Below, in pieces: positions 18,923-28,727 of a stretch of 64,000 nt of DNA. Made by a program: the position numbers and the translations under genes. The stretch's first letter is position 1, and every line of letters starts with the position of its first letter. Where the stretch lies: contig NZ_CP031705.1 in NCBI RefSeq assembly GCF_022701255.1, positions 5,394,001 to 5,458,000 of the forward strand. The letters run 5' to 3'. Origin of the DNA: Microcoleus vaginatus HSN003. Its GTDB lineage: Bacteria; Cyanobacteriota; Cyanobacteriia; Cyanobacteriales; Microcoleaceae. Under the pieces are notes generated by a model. It was not told the origin of the DNA and ran no database searches. It saw only the letters and a list, made by a program, of their open reading frames with translations.

Positions 18923-19126
18923 CTAGTAAGTGTGTTGGGATATTTCGGTCAAGTGGCTCAAACAAGACCCCATGAGAAAGTAGACGACTACCAGAGCGGC
19001 GGCTGAGACAGCAACTAGAGCACCTGCTAGCATTAGTGAAAATTCCCGTTGCGCGATCGCCTCTTGCATCAAGTGCAAAGACCAGGCAACGAGGGCAACG
19101 TCAATTATTAAAATAGAAACCAGCAT
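18923..19126 (-). CDS. Small two-helix membrane protein, unknown function
   Basis: 67 residues with two predicted transmembrane helices (about 2-19 and 32-52: VSILIIDVALVAWSL and LMLAGALVAVSAAALVVVYFL). Length and composition resemble small conserved cyanobacterial membrane proteins, but I recognise no family. It lies downstream of no obvious partner. Coding status rests on the clean hydrophobic pattern only. Confidence 0.55.
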   Translation of the reverse strand: MLVSILIIDVALVAWSLHLMQEAIAQREFSLMLAGALVAVSAAALVVVYFLMGSCLSHLTEISQHTY

Positions 19127-19487
19127 AAGTTACGATTTGTAACAGCTTACCTATTGTAACAAAACTTTTCGCTCCGTGCAGATCAGCTCAGGCGTATTTA
19201 ACTTTTGCTGTCAAACCCGCAGGGAGCAGCGAAAAGCTACTGAGAAAAAATGATAGCTTTCGTGGCTAATTACAATATGCAAAGTAAATGAGAGCTAGCT
19301 CAGCTTTAGAGGTGGCGTTTTTGACTCTTGAGCGAGCGATTCCCTAGGGGATAGCCGCGTTTCACACGCTTTTTTGAGGCGGAAGGGTGCGATCGACCTT
19401 TGAGTATAACTGATTTGATAACAGAAGGTCTGAGCCGCTGTTGCACTTGGATGCTGTAAAATTAACTTTATTAACCTGCTTGAAAAG
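19127..19487. other. Non-coding stretch with dispersed repeat
   Basis: No gene seen. At about 19336-19365 it contains the repeat GCGATTCCCTAGGGGATAGC followed by CGCGTTTCAC; close copies lie at 29013-29043 and, reversed, at 59594-59629. Confidence 0.5.
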
Positions 19488-20137
19488 ATGACAAATCGCT
19501 CTACTCGCGCCCTTTTTCACAGCAAAACACTCAACACTGCTTTGCGTGCTTTTAGCTTTCCGCAAGATATGGAAGTGCGCCACCAAAAATTGGGAACGTG
19601 GATTGCTGCACTTAAAACTGGTACGTTAGACGAAGTTAAAGAAATTTCGCTGCACGGCAATTTTATTAAGGATATTTTTCAGGATATTTTGGGATATTGC
19701 TCGGTAATTCAAGGTGGACTGACTCAATTCGTGCCGAAGTCGAATTAATTGTCAGCCGTTTAATTGAAATCGCCAAAACTAATCAAGAAACTCACCGAGA
19801 TGTCTTGCAATGGCTATAAATCACTTATTTAATTGATAAACTCGGACAAAAACTCGAAGATTTTTCTGCCCTTTCCTTTGCAGAGTTCGTAGCAGAAATC
19901 AGAAAGCGAATGCCGAAAACTAAATCCTCCGATCCTCTGGGCGTTGCTGGATTAAAAGCAGTCCGCGAAACTTAGAATGAATATGCACCGGCCATTCAAT
20001 CTCGCAAAGCGGAGGCGTTGAGACTAGAACACCGTTTATCGGACTTAGTTAATCAAGCTTACGGATTGACACCGGAAGAAATAGATTTGATGTGGAAAAC
20101 AGCACCTCCGCGAATGCCGATCGCCCGACCGATTTGA
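19488..20137 (+). pseudogene. Eco57I-type DNA methylase/restriction enzyme remnant
   Basis: The N-terminal 70 residues (MTNRSTRALF.., LHGNFIKDIFQDILGY) match the start of the large single-chain Eco57I-like restriction-modification proteins of cyanobacteria. The frame then jumps over a large internal deletion. The C-terminal pieces follow: LIVSRLIEIAKTNQETHRDV, LGQKLEDFSALSFAEFVAEI, and LTPEEIDLMWKTAPPRMP, broken by stops near 19817 and 19973. The whole methylase core (normally around 1000 residues) is missing. It sits beside a VapBC pair, as expected for a decayed defence patch. Confidence 0.75.
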
Positions 20138-20172
20138 TATAATGTTATATTTGCTGAAACTATTATATCAAA
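20133..20172. promoter_or_regulatory. Inverted repeat upstream of vapBC
   Basis: TTTGATATAAT (20133-20143) and ATTATATCAAA (20162-20172) form a perfect 11-bp inverted repeat with an 18-bp spacer, 87 bp before the antitoxin start. It could be an autoregulatory operator for the VapBC complex or a weak AT-rich terminator of the dead methylase gene. The role is inferred from position alone. Confidence 0.35.
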
Positions 20173-20258
20173 AATTTGTGTTTTTTGGGGAAGATTTGTT
20201 AGACTGGGAGTGTTAGCTAGCGAGTCGATAGACCATATTGTACGCGAGGTGAATCATT

Positions 20259-20492
20259 ATGCTCCAAGCATTTGAAGGAATTTACAGAAATGGAGTCATC
20301 GAACTGTTAGAATTTCCTGAAAACATTTATGAAAGTCGCGTGGTGATTACTTTTTTGGCTGCGCCATCCATTCCTCGAACGCCTACATTTATCCAGTTTG
20401 GAATGTTTGCAGGTTCTCATCAATCCACCGAAGCTGATTTCGAGATTGCCGAATTTCAAGGGGATACTGACGATGAATTAGATTGGTCATAG
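20259..20492 (+). CDS. VapB-type antitoxin
   Basis: 77 residues, beginning with a short beta-rich segment (FEGIYRNGVIELLEFPENIYESRVVITFL) typical of antitoxins of the DUF104/DUF2281 sort, then an acidic C-terminal tail (EADFEIAEFQGDTDDELDW) that would bind the toxin. GAGGTG precedes ATG by seven bases. It ends 6 bp before the PIN toxin gene, so the two are co-transcribed and probably translationally coupled. Confidence 0.75.
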   Translation: MLQAFEGIYRNGVIELLEFPENIYESRVVITFLAAPSIPRTPTFIQFGMFAGSHQSTEADFEIAEFQGDTDDELDWS

Positions 20493-20498
20493 CTGCCG

Positions 20499-20897
20499 AT
20501 GAAATATGTCATTGATACCCACGCGCTGATCTGGTTTCTCGAAGGAAATCAAAGATTGGGGACTCAAGTCCAAGCCATTCTCTCCAATTTGGACAGTCAG
20601 CTTGTTTTACCTGCGATCGCCTTGGCTGAAGCTGCATGGATTGTAGAACGAGGAAAAACATCAATTCCATCTGTTAATGCGTTGTTCAATGCGATTAATA
20701 GCGATTCTAGAATCGCAGTTTATCCACTCGATCGAACTATCATCAATCAAACGCTCAGCTTATTGAGCATCCATGAAATGCACGATCGTCAACTTGTAGC
20801 AACCGCAATGATTTTGCAAAATCAAGGTGAAACTGTGGCGCTGTTGACGTGCGATGGAAATATTACGGCTTCCGGTGTAATTTCTGTTATCTGGTGA
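20499..20897 (+). CDS. vapC: VapC-type PIN domain toxin
   Basis: 132-residue PIN ribonuclease. Acidic metal-binding residues are D6 (YVIDTHAL), E44 (LAEAAWI), D96 (MHDRQLVATA) and D119 (LTCDGNI). VapC toxins cleave tRNA or rRNA and are silenced by the cognate antitoxin encoded just upstream. The gene is intact. Confidence 0.88.
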   Translation: MKYVIDTHALIWFLEGNQRLGTQVQAILSNLDSQLVLPAIALAEAAWIVERGKTSIPSVNALFNAINSDSRIAVYPLDRTIINQTLSLLSIHEMHDRQLVATAMILQNQGETVALLTCDGNITASGVISVIW

Positions 20898-20929
20898 TTA
20901 ATAAAACAACGGTTAAAAGAGGAAAGCCA

Positions 20930-21082
20930 ATGGTGACGAACCTAAAGGTGGATACGGCACTGCTGCAAGAGGATCTCGAACTGGAGCGAGAAATTGCGAT
21001 CGAAACCTTAGTGGAAATCGCCTTGCGCGAATACATTCAACGGTTTGCATTGGATCGGATTCATGTCTTTTGTCAGTTCTAG
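20930..21082 (+). CDS. Orphan ribbon-helix-helix VapB antitoxin, short form
   Basis: 50 residues from ATG 20930, with AGAGGAAAG ahead of it. MVTNLKVDTALLQEDLEL and LREYIQR are the usual N-terminal ribbon and helix of VapB proteins of the DUF2191 type. The C-terminus after IQRF (ALDRIHVFCQF) does not look like a toxin-binding tail, and no second PIN gene follows. It is probably a truncated antitoxin remnant. Confidence 0.55.
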   Translation: MVTNLKVDTALLQEDLELEREIAIETLVEIALREYIQRFALDRIHVFCQF

Positions 21083-21209
21083 CCCTTGGGTTGGAGTGCC
21101 TATGGTTGTAGGACTTATACCTGTGTTAATAATTGTACCTACTTTATTCTTAATAGTATTTAGTAGTCTAATGTCCGGTGCTGGTAACTCAAATAATGGT
21201 GATAGATAA
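21063..21209 (+). CDS. Possible 48-residue membrane peptide
   Basis: An open frame from ATG 21063 to TAA 21209 overlaps the end of the orphan antitoxin in another frame. It encodes a single strong hydrophobic segment (MVVGLIPVLIIVPTLFLIVF) followed by SSLMSGAGNSNNGDR. There is no clear ribosome binding site. It resembles a small hydrophobic toxin-like peptide, but this rests on composition only. Confidence 0.3.
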   Translation: MSFVSSSPWVGVPMVVGLIPVLIIVPTLFLIVFSSLMSGAGNSNNGDR

Positions 21210-21320
21210 GTTGAAAATTGCGAAAGTTTTTGACTTTTTAAATCAAAAAATAATCACTTTTAAATCAAAGGATAACCACTCAAAAGTACATTGTGACCTA
21301 AGAATTTATCTTCATGGTAC

Positions 21321-21767
21321 TCAGTATTTCAGCGTTTCTTTGACTCCGAGTTTGCTTGGCTCAAAGATAGAGACCATTCGACAGAATTTATGGAATACTG
21401 TGTAATACTCTTCCCCACTATCAAGATCGTGCCAAAATCTTTGGTTGTGCATTGCTTCTCTTGCATAATAGCCAAATGTGTACAGTGCAATTTCCTTTTT
21501 CATTATACCCGACATAATCATAAAGTAAATCTCTTCCAAAAAGCAGATAAATACCTCTTTTTCCTGTTTGGTGACGGATATGCGGCTAGAGCTATCATGC
21601 AAAAGCTTACAGACTTTCTGAATTGACTCGTTCTCATCGAATCTTTTGCTCATCTCATGAAACTTCTCATATCTACGTATCCTATTGAGGTCTACGAACT
21701 CAATAATACCTTTCACAAAAGCTATGATTCCTATTAGTTGAGCAATAACTTCAATAAAGTTTTTCAT
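21321..21767 (-). CDS. Hypothetical protein with N-terminal membrane helix
   Basis: 148 residues. One hydrophobic segment (about 4-24, IEVIAQLIGIIAFVKGIIEFV) precedes a charged soluble part with YEKFHEMSKRFDENESIQKV and FLEEIYFMIMSGIMKKEIALYTFGYYAREAM. I recognise no family with confidence. The base composition is AT-richer than the neighbouring core genes, in keeping with transfer. A plus-strand frame (21196-21405) overlaps its 3' end and is not counted as a gene. Confidence 0.55.
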   Translation of the reverse strand: MKNFIEVIAQLIGIIAFVKGIIEFVDLNRIRRYEKFHEMSKRFDENESIQKVCKLLHDSSSRISVTKQEKEVFICFLEEIYFMIMSGIMKKEIALYTFGYYAREAMHNQRFWHDLDSGEEYYTVFHKFCRMVSIFEPSKLGVKETLKY

Positions 21768-21815
21768 GATTATATATCAAGTGGGAAGAGATGATAATTA
21801 TTCCCTATTATACTG

Positions 21816-21991
21816 CAACACTCCGGACAGTTTTTGGAACAATAATACAAGCTTTACAGCCCAAGGATCATAAATAAAGTCCAATTAAATGCAACGAGCG
21901 GGGTGAATCTGACATTGATTTAATTATCCACAGTGGCTCAAAGTCCTACAGAATAAGCCATTGGGCAATATAAAAACTGTCCGGACTATTG
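21816..21991. mobile_element. 176-bp MITE related to the 1451-bp IS
   Basis: The ends read CAACACTCCGGACAGTTTTT on the left and CAATAGTCCGGACAGTTTTT inward from the right. They are flanked by the perfect 6-bp duplication ATACTG (21810-21815, 21992-21997). The interior (about 136 bp) has no coding capacity. Ends and duplication length match the IS at 9430-10880, so the same transposase family probably moved it. Confidence 0.82.
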
Positions 21992-21997
21992 ATACTG

Positions 21998-22231
21998 ATG
22001 ATCGGCAAAAAAGTCATGGTGGGGCTCACCAGTATTTATACTCATCGCAAAAATGACACGCTCCCATTCAACGTCGTAAACAGCCGCAGCATCTCAAACT
22101 CAGCTTTGGAGAATCTCAAGCGTGCATTTCGTGAAAAATATCAACTGCATGAACTGGGTTTAAATCCTGATGAAATTTGGGGAGATATTCGCGATCAAAC
22201 TTTTGCAGGAGGCGAGGTCATTTTTGAATGA
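21998..22231 (+). CDS. Short unknown protein next to the MITE
   Basis: 77 residues from ATG 21998, which lies directly at the right target duplication of the MITE. No family is recognised. The C-terminal half (LENLKRAFREKYQLHELGLNPDEIWGDIRDQTFAGGEVIFE) looks protein-like, the N-terminus less so. It may be the tail of a gene whose front was lost to the insertion. Confidence 0.35.
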   Translation: MIGKKVMVGLTSIYTHRKNDTLPFNVVNSRSISNSALENLKRAFREKYQLHELGLNPDEIWGDIRDQTFAGGEVIFE

Positions 22232-22283
22232 CGCTAAGGAATGATTAAACCGCAGAGAGCGCAGAGGGCGCTGAGGAAGAGAA

Positions 22284-23896
22284 CTGGAGTTTAGACTAAG
22301 CACCTCTTAAAGCACGGTTAGATTTCAACTTAAGAACGGCAATGGTCGCTGGTGAAGAGCTATGAGGCTCAACCACTAGCATAGATGCCGACGACCGTTG
22401 ACGTTCTCTTCGGCTGACAACCTCAAAAAAAAACTGTCTGCGATAGTTTCAACAGACAGCGTAAGGGTAGAAGATTGAGAATTCAGCTAAAAATCTCAAA
22501 TCTACCTGCCATGAAGTTTGAACAATTACGGGAATTTCGTCAACAAGCTTATGAATGTCTCGGCAATGCCAAAGACGCCACCTTTGAACTAGCAGACGCG
22601 ATAATGACGACTCGCCACGTCTCATGTTTAGGAGATTTAGCCCTCAATCCCTTATTTCGGCGTGAGTGGTCAAGCGTCTACGAAGCGCTGCAAGATTGTA
22701 GACCAGACCGAGACCAATTGATGCAACTATATATCCAACAGATGTCACAAGTGGAACGTCCAGTATTAGCGATCGATCATACAGCATGGTTGAGACCCCA
22801 TGCACCTACTCTCAAAGAACGGACCTATGAACATCAACCCACAGCCTTACCTCACGGCATACCTGTTGGTATCGGTCAAGGATATAGTACGATCGCACTG
22901 ATACCAACGATTAGCGGGAGTTGGGCGCTGCCATTAAGACACGAACGTATTACCAGTTGGGACAACCCAATCGGTAAAGGCGCTGAACAATTGGCACAAG
23001 TCTGTGAATATCTTCAGAATAGACCCATCGCCCTATTTGATAGTGAGTATGGGTGCGCCCCTCTGGTTAAAGCTACTGCTGCGATCGCCGCTGATAAACT
23101 AATGCGTATTCGCTCCAATCGTTGCTTATGGTCAACACCCCCAGCCTATAGTGGTAGAGGACGGCCAAAAATTCATGGAAACCAGTTTAAGCTTAACGAC
23201 TCCTCAAGCTGGTGGGAACCAGAACAAACCCTGGAATCCCTTGAGCCGAAACTCGGACGAATCAGGTTGAGAACATGGGATAACTTACATTTCCGAGGTA
23301 GTCCCAAACATCCGATGACTCTGATTTTAGTAGAACGCTTAGACACTGTAACGGGTCAATTAAAAACTCAACCTTTGTGGTTAGTTTGGGTTGGTGTTCA
23401 AATGCCACCTCTTACAGAAATTTGGCAACTATATCTACGTCGTTTTGCCATCGAACACTGGTATCGCTTAGCGAAACAAACATTGCATTGGACAATTCCG
23501 AAGCTAAGCACTCCAGAACAATGTGAACGATGGAGTGATTTGATGCCATTGCTAACTTGGCAATTATGGTTAGCTCAAGATTTAGTCAGGGAAATTCGTC
23601 TACCCTGGCAAAAGCCTCTCCCTGAATTGACACCTGGAAGGGTTGCACAATCAATGCTTCCACTTTTAATTAGGATTGGGAGTCCGGCTGTTGCTCCCAA
23701 ATCCCGAGGAAAATCGGCTGGATGGTCATCCGGTAAACTGCGCGCTCAAAGATGTCGCTATCCCGTGGTCAAAAAGGGTAAAGGTCGGTTCCAAAACTCT
23801 CCCAAATTCGTAATTTAACCTTAGAAAACTCTTTCTAAATTCACTAGAATTTCACTCAGCGTTAGCTGAGTCAATTTGTGCTTAGTCTAAACTCCA
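22284..23896 (+). mobile_element. IS701-like insertion sequence (1613 bp)
   Basis: Perfect 19-bp terminal inverted repeats, TGGAGTTTAGACTAAGCAC, bound the element. A direct repeat AAGAGAA lies on both sides (22276-22282 and 23897-23903, one base from the left end), consistent with a target duplication. It contains one intact transposase gene and a 200-bp leader. Confidence 0.82.
22511..23818 (+). CDS. IS701/IS4-related DDE transposase
   Basis: About 435 residues from ATG 22511 (MKFEQLREFRQQAYECLG). The open frame reaches back to TTG 22475, but family members start at this Met. Candidate catalytic residues lie in LAIDHTAWLRP (first Asp), ALFDSEYG (second Asp) and FAIEHWYRLAKQTLHW (Glu, with downstream Lys). 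RGRPKIHG is the conserved basic segment after the second Asp. The gene is undisrupted, so the element may be active. Confidence 0.85.
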   Translation: MKFEQLREFRQQAYECLGNAKDATFELADAIMTTRHVSCLGDLALNPLFRREWSSVYEALQDCRPDRDQLMQLYIQQMSQVERPVLAIDHTAWLRPHAPTLKERTYEHQPTALPHGIPVGIGQGYSTIALIPTISGSWALPLRHERITSWDNPIGKGAEQLAQVCEYLQNRPIALFDSEYGCAPLVKATAAIAADKLMRIRSNRCLWSTPPAYSGRGRPKIHGNQFKLNDSSSWWEPEQTLESLEPKLGRIRLRTWDNLHFRGSPKHPMTLILVERLDTVTGQLKTQPLWLVWVGVQMPPLTEIWQLYLRRFAIEHWYRLAKQTLHWTIPKLSTPEQCERWSDLMPLLTWQLWLAQDLVREIRLPWQKPLPELTPGRVAQSMLPLLIRIGSPAVAPKSRGKSAGWSSGKLRAQRCRYPVVKKGKGRFQNSPKFVI

Positions 23897-23949
23897 AAGA
23901 GAAGAGAGAGATGAATAATTTCGATACCAAGGGATTTGATATGAAGATG

Positions 23950-23976
23950 AAAAAAGGGGCAACTTGCGTCGCCCCT
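23950..23976 (-). terminator. Rho-independent terminator of the glutamate synthase gene
   Basis: On the minus strand GGGGCGAC, loop GCAA, GTTGCCCC forms an 8-bp stem followed directly by TTTTTT. It lies 24 bp beyond the glutamate synthase stop codon. Confidence 0.85.
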
Positions 23977-23999
23977 CATCTATTTAATCAACTGCAAAA

Positions 24000-26900
24000 T
24001 TAAACTTCCACAGCTATCTTTTGTTCCGAAGCCTCCGGCGAATTCGCTTCACTCGGCGGCACAACTTGCCAGAACTTAGGCAAATATTCCGACCAATTTG
24101 CTAAAATCTTCTCAGCTTTCTTGCTACCAGTTCGATCGCACTGAGCCTCAATCAACTCCTTCAACTGCGCCTCCCCAGCGGCCGTACAAACCCGCTGCAT
24201 CTTCACAATCTCCCCGTTGACGTGAGCCGGGAAAGTCCCATCTTCATCGAGGAAATAAGCCAAGCCGCCAGTCATTCCAGCGCCGACATTCCGGCCGACT
24301 TTTCCTAACACGACAATCACGCCGCCAGTCATGTACTCGCAGCAGTGATCGCCCGCACCTTCAATGACTGCTTTCGCCATCGAGTTACGCACCGCAAACC
24401 GTTCGCCAGCTTTACCCGCAGCCAACAGAGTTCCCCCCGTCGCACCATACAAACAAGTGTTACCGACGATCGCATTTTCGGAAGCATCATAAGTTGCACC
24501 AGCCGGCGGTGCGATCGCAATTTCGCCACCGTGCATCCCCTTACCAACGTAGTCATTGGCTTGGCCTGACAGTACCAGCGTCATCCCCGGCAAATTGAAC
24601 GCGCCGAAGCTTTGGCCTGCGCTACCAGTGCAATTGAGGGTGATTTGACCGCTAAAGCCGGTGTTGCCGTGTTGCTGTGCGAGCGCACCTGCTAAACGTG
24701 CGCCTACAGTGCGATCAGTATTCACCAATTTTACATTCTTGCTAACAGTGCCGTGATTGGCGATCGCACTTTGAATCTCAGCATCCGCGAGCAAATCATC
24801 GTCTAACACTGGCCCGTTTGTGTGTACCTCGCCGTGCACCAAGAAAGATCGATCGCTCTTAGTATCCGGTAACTTGGTCAAACAATCCAAATTAATTGCT
24901 TGCGTTTTAGTTAGTTGCACCCCATCGCGCATTTTCAGCAAATCCGCGCGGCCGATGATATCTGCGATCGACTTATAACCCAATTTCGCCAGCAAACTCC
25001 GCACTTCTTGTGCTACGAAATAGAAGAAATTAACAACGTGTTCCGGCGTTCCGGGGAACCGTTTCCGCAAGTGTTCTTGTTGAGTTGTCACCCCCACCGG
25101 ACAACTATTCATGTGGCAAACGCGAGCCATAATACAGCCTTCTGCAATCATTGCCACCGTGCCAAACCCGTACTCTTCGCCGCCCATCAAAGCGCCTACA
25201 ATCACGTCCCAGCCGCTTTTAAAGCCACCGTCAACGCGCAGCAAAACTCGATCGCGCAATTTATTTTCCATCAGCACCCGGTGAACTTCTGTCAAACCGA
25301 GTTCCCACGGAGAACCTGCGTGCTTAATCGAACTCAGTGGCGAAGCACCGGTGCCGCCATCGTGGCCGGAAATTTGAATCACATCAGCATTTGCCTTGGC
25401 GACACCAGCCGCTACAGTCCCGATGCCGACTTCCGACACCAACTTCACCGAAACTCCTGCTTTCGGATTGATTTGGTGCAAGTCAAAAATCAACTGCGCC
25501 AAATCCTCGATCGAATAAATGTCGTGGTGAGGAGGAGGAGAAATCAGCGTGACACCCGGTTTCGATCGGCGCAAATAAGCAATATACTCGCTCACTTTCG
25601 CCCCTGGCAATTGACCGCCTTCACCTGGTTTCGCACCTTGTGCGATTTTAATTTCGATTTGTTGGGCGTTCATCAGGTACTCAGGAGTCACCCCGAAACG
25701 TCCAGAAGCTACTTGTTTGATGGATGAAGAAGCTGTATCGCCGTTCTGCAAACCTTTTAAGTGAGGTAGCGTTTGTGAGAAACCCGCCTCGCTCACATCG
25801 TTTAGCACTTTGTAGCGCACCGGGTCTTCCCCGCCCTCGCCGGAGTTGGATTTGCCGCCGATGCGGTTCATCGCAATCGCTAGCGTTTCGTGGGCTTCCG
25901 GGGACAAAGCGCCGAGAGACATACCGCCGGTGGCGAACCGCTTGACAACATCTGCTACAGATTCTACTTCTTCGATGGCAATGGGAGGGCGATCGCTCGC
26001 AAAGTCGAGCAAATCCCGCAAAGCCGTTACCGGGCCATTTTCTAGCTGTTGCTTGTAAACCTCATAATGGTCGTAGGCACTTTCACCATTTTTGTCCACC
26101 GTCGTGGAAGTTTTTGCTTGGGCCCCGTTACCGTTACCGTTAGTCTGAGCCTTAAAAGTAGTCACAGCCTTGTGCAAAGCCTTCGCCATTTCCGGGCTGT
26201 TCCTGTGATATTCACCACCCCGGCGGTACTGCACGAAGCCGAAGTTTTCCAGCTTTTTGAGGTGCAATTCTGGGAAAGCCTGACTGTGGAAAGACATTAC
26301 CTCGTTAGCCAGTTCCGCCACACTCAAACCGCCGATGCGGGAAACAGTGCCTTTGAAACCCAAATCGAGCAAATCACCGCCAATGCCGATCGCCTCAAAG
26401 ATTTGTGCTCCCTGATAGCTAGACAGCAGCGAAATCCCCATTTTCGAGAGAATCTTCAGCAGCCCATTTTCCACCGCTGTGCGGTATCTAGCTTGAGCCT
26501 GCGTCACGGTAATATTGGGAACTTTGCCGTGCTGCATCAAATTTTGAGTCTTGGCGTCAGACCACCAGGCGCGCACGCTTTCCAAAGCCAAGTAAGGACA
26601 AACAGCGATCGCCCCGTAACCAATCAAACAAGCGAAGTGGTGAGTGCTCCAACATTGGGCGGTATCCACAACCAGCGAAGTTTGCATCCGCAGGCCGACG
26701 TTAATTAAGTGGTGGTGAACCGCACCAACTGCCAGGAAGGGCGGAATATAAGTGCATTCTGCACTCAATCCCACAGAAGATTCGCCTTCTTGCTTCGAGA
26801 CTCGATCGCTCAAAACCAGAATTCTCGAACCCTCGCGCACCGCTTGAGCCGCGTTTTGACAAAGTTGCTCGACTGCGGTTTTCAAACCTCCAGGCCCGGC

Positions 26901-28727
26901 AGCAATTTTGTAAAGCGTTGACAATTCGGTTGCGGGGAAAGACTTTTGCTCTTTCAAGAAAGACAGTTCAGCGTCGTTGAGTACGGGGGAATCAATTTTC
27001 ATGCGCTTGGCATTTTCTGGTACTGCTTGCAGTAAATTGCCCCGCAGGCCCACATTCATCGTCAGCGACATCACCATCCCCTCGCGCAGGGGGTCGATCG
27101 GCGGATTTGTCACTTGAGCGAACCGCTGTTTGAAATAGTTGTACAGCAACTGAGGCTTTTCTGACAACACAGCTAAGGGAACGTCATCGCCCATGCAGAA
27201 AGTCGGTTCTTTCCCAGAACTCGCCATCTCGACGATTACCATGTCCAAATCTTCGGCTGTATAACCGAAAGCAGTTTGGGTTGCTAACAGCGTTTGCGAG
27301 TCGAGGGTTGCTGTTTCGGCAAAAGGCTGCGGTTCCAAGGTTTCGCGGTTTTGTTGCAGCCATTCGCCGTAGGGATGCCGCTTAGCAATTCGCTGTTTGA
27401 GTTGCCAATTTTTGAGAATTTCTTGAGTTTGCAGGTCAACTGCAATCATTTGTCCGGGGCCCAAACGGCCTTTTTCGACAATATCGGCTTCGGGAATATC
27501 CACAACTCCGGCTTCGGAAGCCACAATTACCAAACCGTCTTTAGTAATGCAGTAGCGGGCCGGCCGCAAACCGTTGCGATCGAGCGTAGCACCTACTTGT
27601 TTGCCGTCGCTAAACACCAGCAGTGCGGGGCCGTCCCAAGGTTCTTGAATGCCGCTGTAATATTCGTAAAAATCAACAATTTCTGGATAGTCAGCCAAAT
27701 CCGGCTGATTTTTGTAAGCTTCGGGCACCAGAATTGTCAAGGATTCCAGCGGGGTGCGGCCGGAGTGTACCAGCAACTCCATCACGTTGTCCAAGTTTGC
27801 CGAATCGCTGCTGTCGGGATTGACAATTGGGTTAAACGTGTCGATATCAGCTTGACTCCAATTGGGGTGAGCTAAATTCGCTTGTCGCGCCCTCATCCAA
27901 GTAATATTGCCCAACAGCGTGTTAATTTCCCCGTTGTGTCCCAGCAAGCGCATCGGCTGGGCTAAGTGCCAGCGGGGCATTGTGTTGGTGCTGAAGCGCC
28001 GGTGATAGACGGCAAAGGAGCTTTTATAAGCGGGATTTTTCAGGTCTGGGTAAAATTCTGCCAGTACGGCCGATCGCACCATGCCTTTATAGACGATCGT
28101 GCGGCAGGAAAAAGAGCAAGTATAAAAGTCTTGGCGGGTGAAGTTGGGGCGATTTGACAGCGCGTGTCCGATCGTGCGGCGCGCCAGAAATAGATGTTTG
28201 TCGAGTTCGTCTCCGGCTAAGTGCGGTGAACTGACAATTACTTGTTCGATTTGAGGTTGATTTTCTAGCGCTTGCTCGCCCAAAACCGACGGTACAATGG
28301 GAACTTTGCGCCATCCCAAAAGTTTCAGCCCGCGATCGGTCAGAACTTGCTCAACCACCTGCCGCGCTATAGTCGCTTGAAATTTATCTTGAGACAGAAA
28401 CAGCATTCCCACGCCGCAGTTTTCCCGCGCCGGAGGCACAATTCCCTGTTCGGCAAACCAAGTATCCAGCAATTCCCAAGGAATCGCGGTCATCAAACCC
28501 GCACCGTCGCCGGAATCTTGGTCGGCACTGCAACCGCCGCGATGTTCTAGACAAGTTAAAGCTGGGAGCGCTTTCTCAATAATCGAGTGGGTGGCTTCAC
28601 CGCTTTGGTTGGCAATAAAGCCCACACCGCAGGCATCTCTTTCTTCCACTAACCAGCTTTGGCCGGCATAGGGAGTTCCTCGCTGAGTCTGATGCACGTT
28701 TCTGTTTGGATCGATCGTGTTACCCAT
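24000..28727 (-). CDS. Glutamate synthase large chain, probably ferredoxin-dependent
   Basis: 1575 residues converting glutamine and 2-oxoglutarate to two glutamates, the second step of ammonium assimilation. The propeptide is followed by the glutamine amidotransferase nucleophile C33 (RDACGVGF; about 33-440). The central and FMN-binding synthase domains follow, with [21 protein letters not shown] and PGEGGQLPG. The 3Fe-4S cysteines lie in [16 protein letters not shown] (about 1198, 1204, 1209), and the GXGXG beta-helix domain is C-terminal. In cyanobacteria both ferredoxin (glsF) and NADH (gltB) types exist; no small subunit gene (gltD) lies nearby, which favours the ferredoxin type. A Fd-loop check by alignment would settle it. 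No NtcA box (GTA-N8-TAC) was found close upstream. Confidence 0.93.
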   Translation of the reverse strand: MGNTIDPNRNVHQTQRGTPYAGQSWLVEERDACGVGFIANQSGEATHSIIEKALPALTCLEHRGGCSADQDSGDGAGLMTAIPWELLDTWFAEQGIVPPARENCGVGMLFLSQDKFQATIARQVVEQVLTDRGLKLLGWRKVPIVPSVLGEQALENQPQIEQVIVSSPHLAGDELDKHLFLARRTIGHALSNRPNFTRQDFYTCSFSCRTIVYKGMVRSAVLAEFYPDLKNPAYKSSFAVYHRRFSTNTMPRWHLAQPMRLLGHNGEINTLLGNITWMRARQANLAHPNWSQADIDTFNPIVNPDSSDSANLDNVMELLVHSGRTPLESLTILVPEAYKNQPDLADYPEIVDFYEYYSGIQEPWDGPALLVFSDGKQVGATLDRNGLRPARYCITKDGLVIVASEAGVVDIPEADIVEKGRLGPGQMIAVDLQTQEILKNWQLKQRIAKRHPYGEWLQQNRETLEPQPFAETATLDSQTLLATQTAFGYTAEDLDMVIVEMASSGKEPTFCMGDDVPLAVLSEKPQLLYNYFKQRFAQVTNPPIDPLREGMVMSLTMNVGLRGNLLQAVPENAKRMKIDSPVLNDAELSFLKEQKSFPATELSTLYKIAAGPGGLKTAVEQLCQNAAQAVREGSRILVLSDRVSKQEGESSVGLSAECTYIPPFLAVGAVHHHLINVGLRMQTSLVVDTAQCWSTHHFACLIGYGAIAVCPYLALESVRAWWSDAKTQNLMQHGKVPNITVTQAQARYRTAVENGLLKILSKMGISLLSSYQGAQIFEAIGIGGDLLDLGFKGTVSRIGGLSVAELANEVMSFHSQAFPELHLKKLENFGFVQYRRGGEYHRNSPEMAKALHKAVTTFKAQTNGNGNGAQAKTSTTVDKNGESAYDHYEVYKQQLENGPVTALRDLLDFASDRPPIAIEEVESVADVVKRFATGGMSLGALSPEAHETLAIAMNRIGGKSNSGEGGEDPVRYKVLNDVSEAGFSQTLPHLKGLQNGDTASSSIKQVASGRFGVTPEYLMNAQQIEIKIAQGAKPGEGGQLPGAKVSEYIAYLRRSKPGVTLISPPPHHDIYSIEDLAQLIFDLHQINPKAGVSVKLVSEVGIGTVAAGVAKANADVIQISGHDGGTGASPLSSIKHAGSPWELGLTEVHRVLMENKLRDRVLLRVDGGFKSGWDVIVGALMGGEEYGFGTVAMIAEGCIMARVCHMNSCPVGVTTQQEHLRKRFPGTPEHVVNFFYFVAQEVRSLLAKLGYKSIADIIGRADLLKMRDGVQLTKTQAINLDCLTKLPDTKSDRSFLVHGEVHTNGPVLDDDLLADAEIQSAIANHGTVSKNVKLVNTDRTVGARLAGALAQQHGNTGFSGQITLNCTGSAGQSFGAFNLPGMTLVLSGQANDYVGKGMHGGEIAIAPPAGATYDASENAIVGNTCLYGATGGTLLAAGKAGERFAVRNSMAKAVIEGAGDHCCEYMTGGVIVVLGKVGRNVGAGMTGGLAYFLDEDGTFPAHVNGEIVKMQRVCTAAGEAQLKELIEAQCDRTGSKKAEKILANWSEYLPKFWQVVPPSEANSPEASEQKIAVEV

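Noticed and set aside
21196-21405. A 69-residue plus-strand frame between the orphan antitoxin and the membrane protein
   Set aside because: It overlaps the 3' end of the opposite-strand gene by 85 bp, lacks a ribosome binding site, and matches no family. Left out, but not excluded as coding.
24915-25727. A 270-residue plus-strand frame within the glutamate synthase gene
   Set aside because: Antisense shadow of a conserved gene, without family features or a ribosome binding site.
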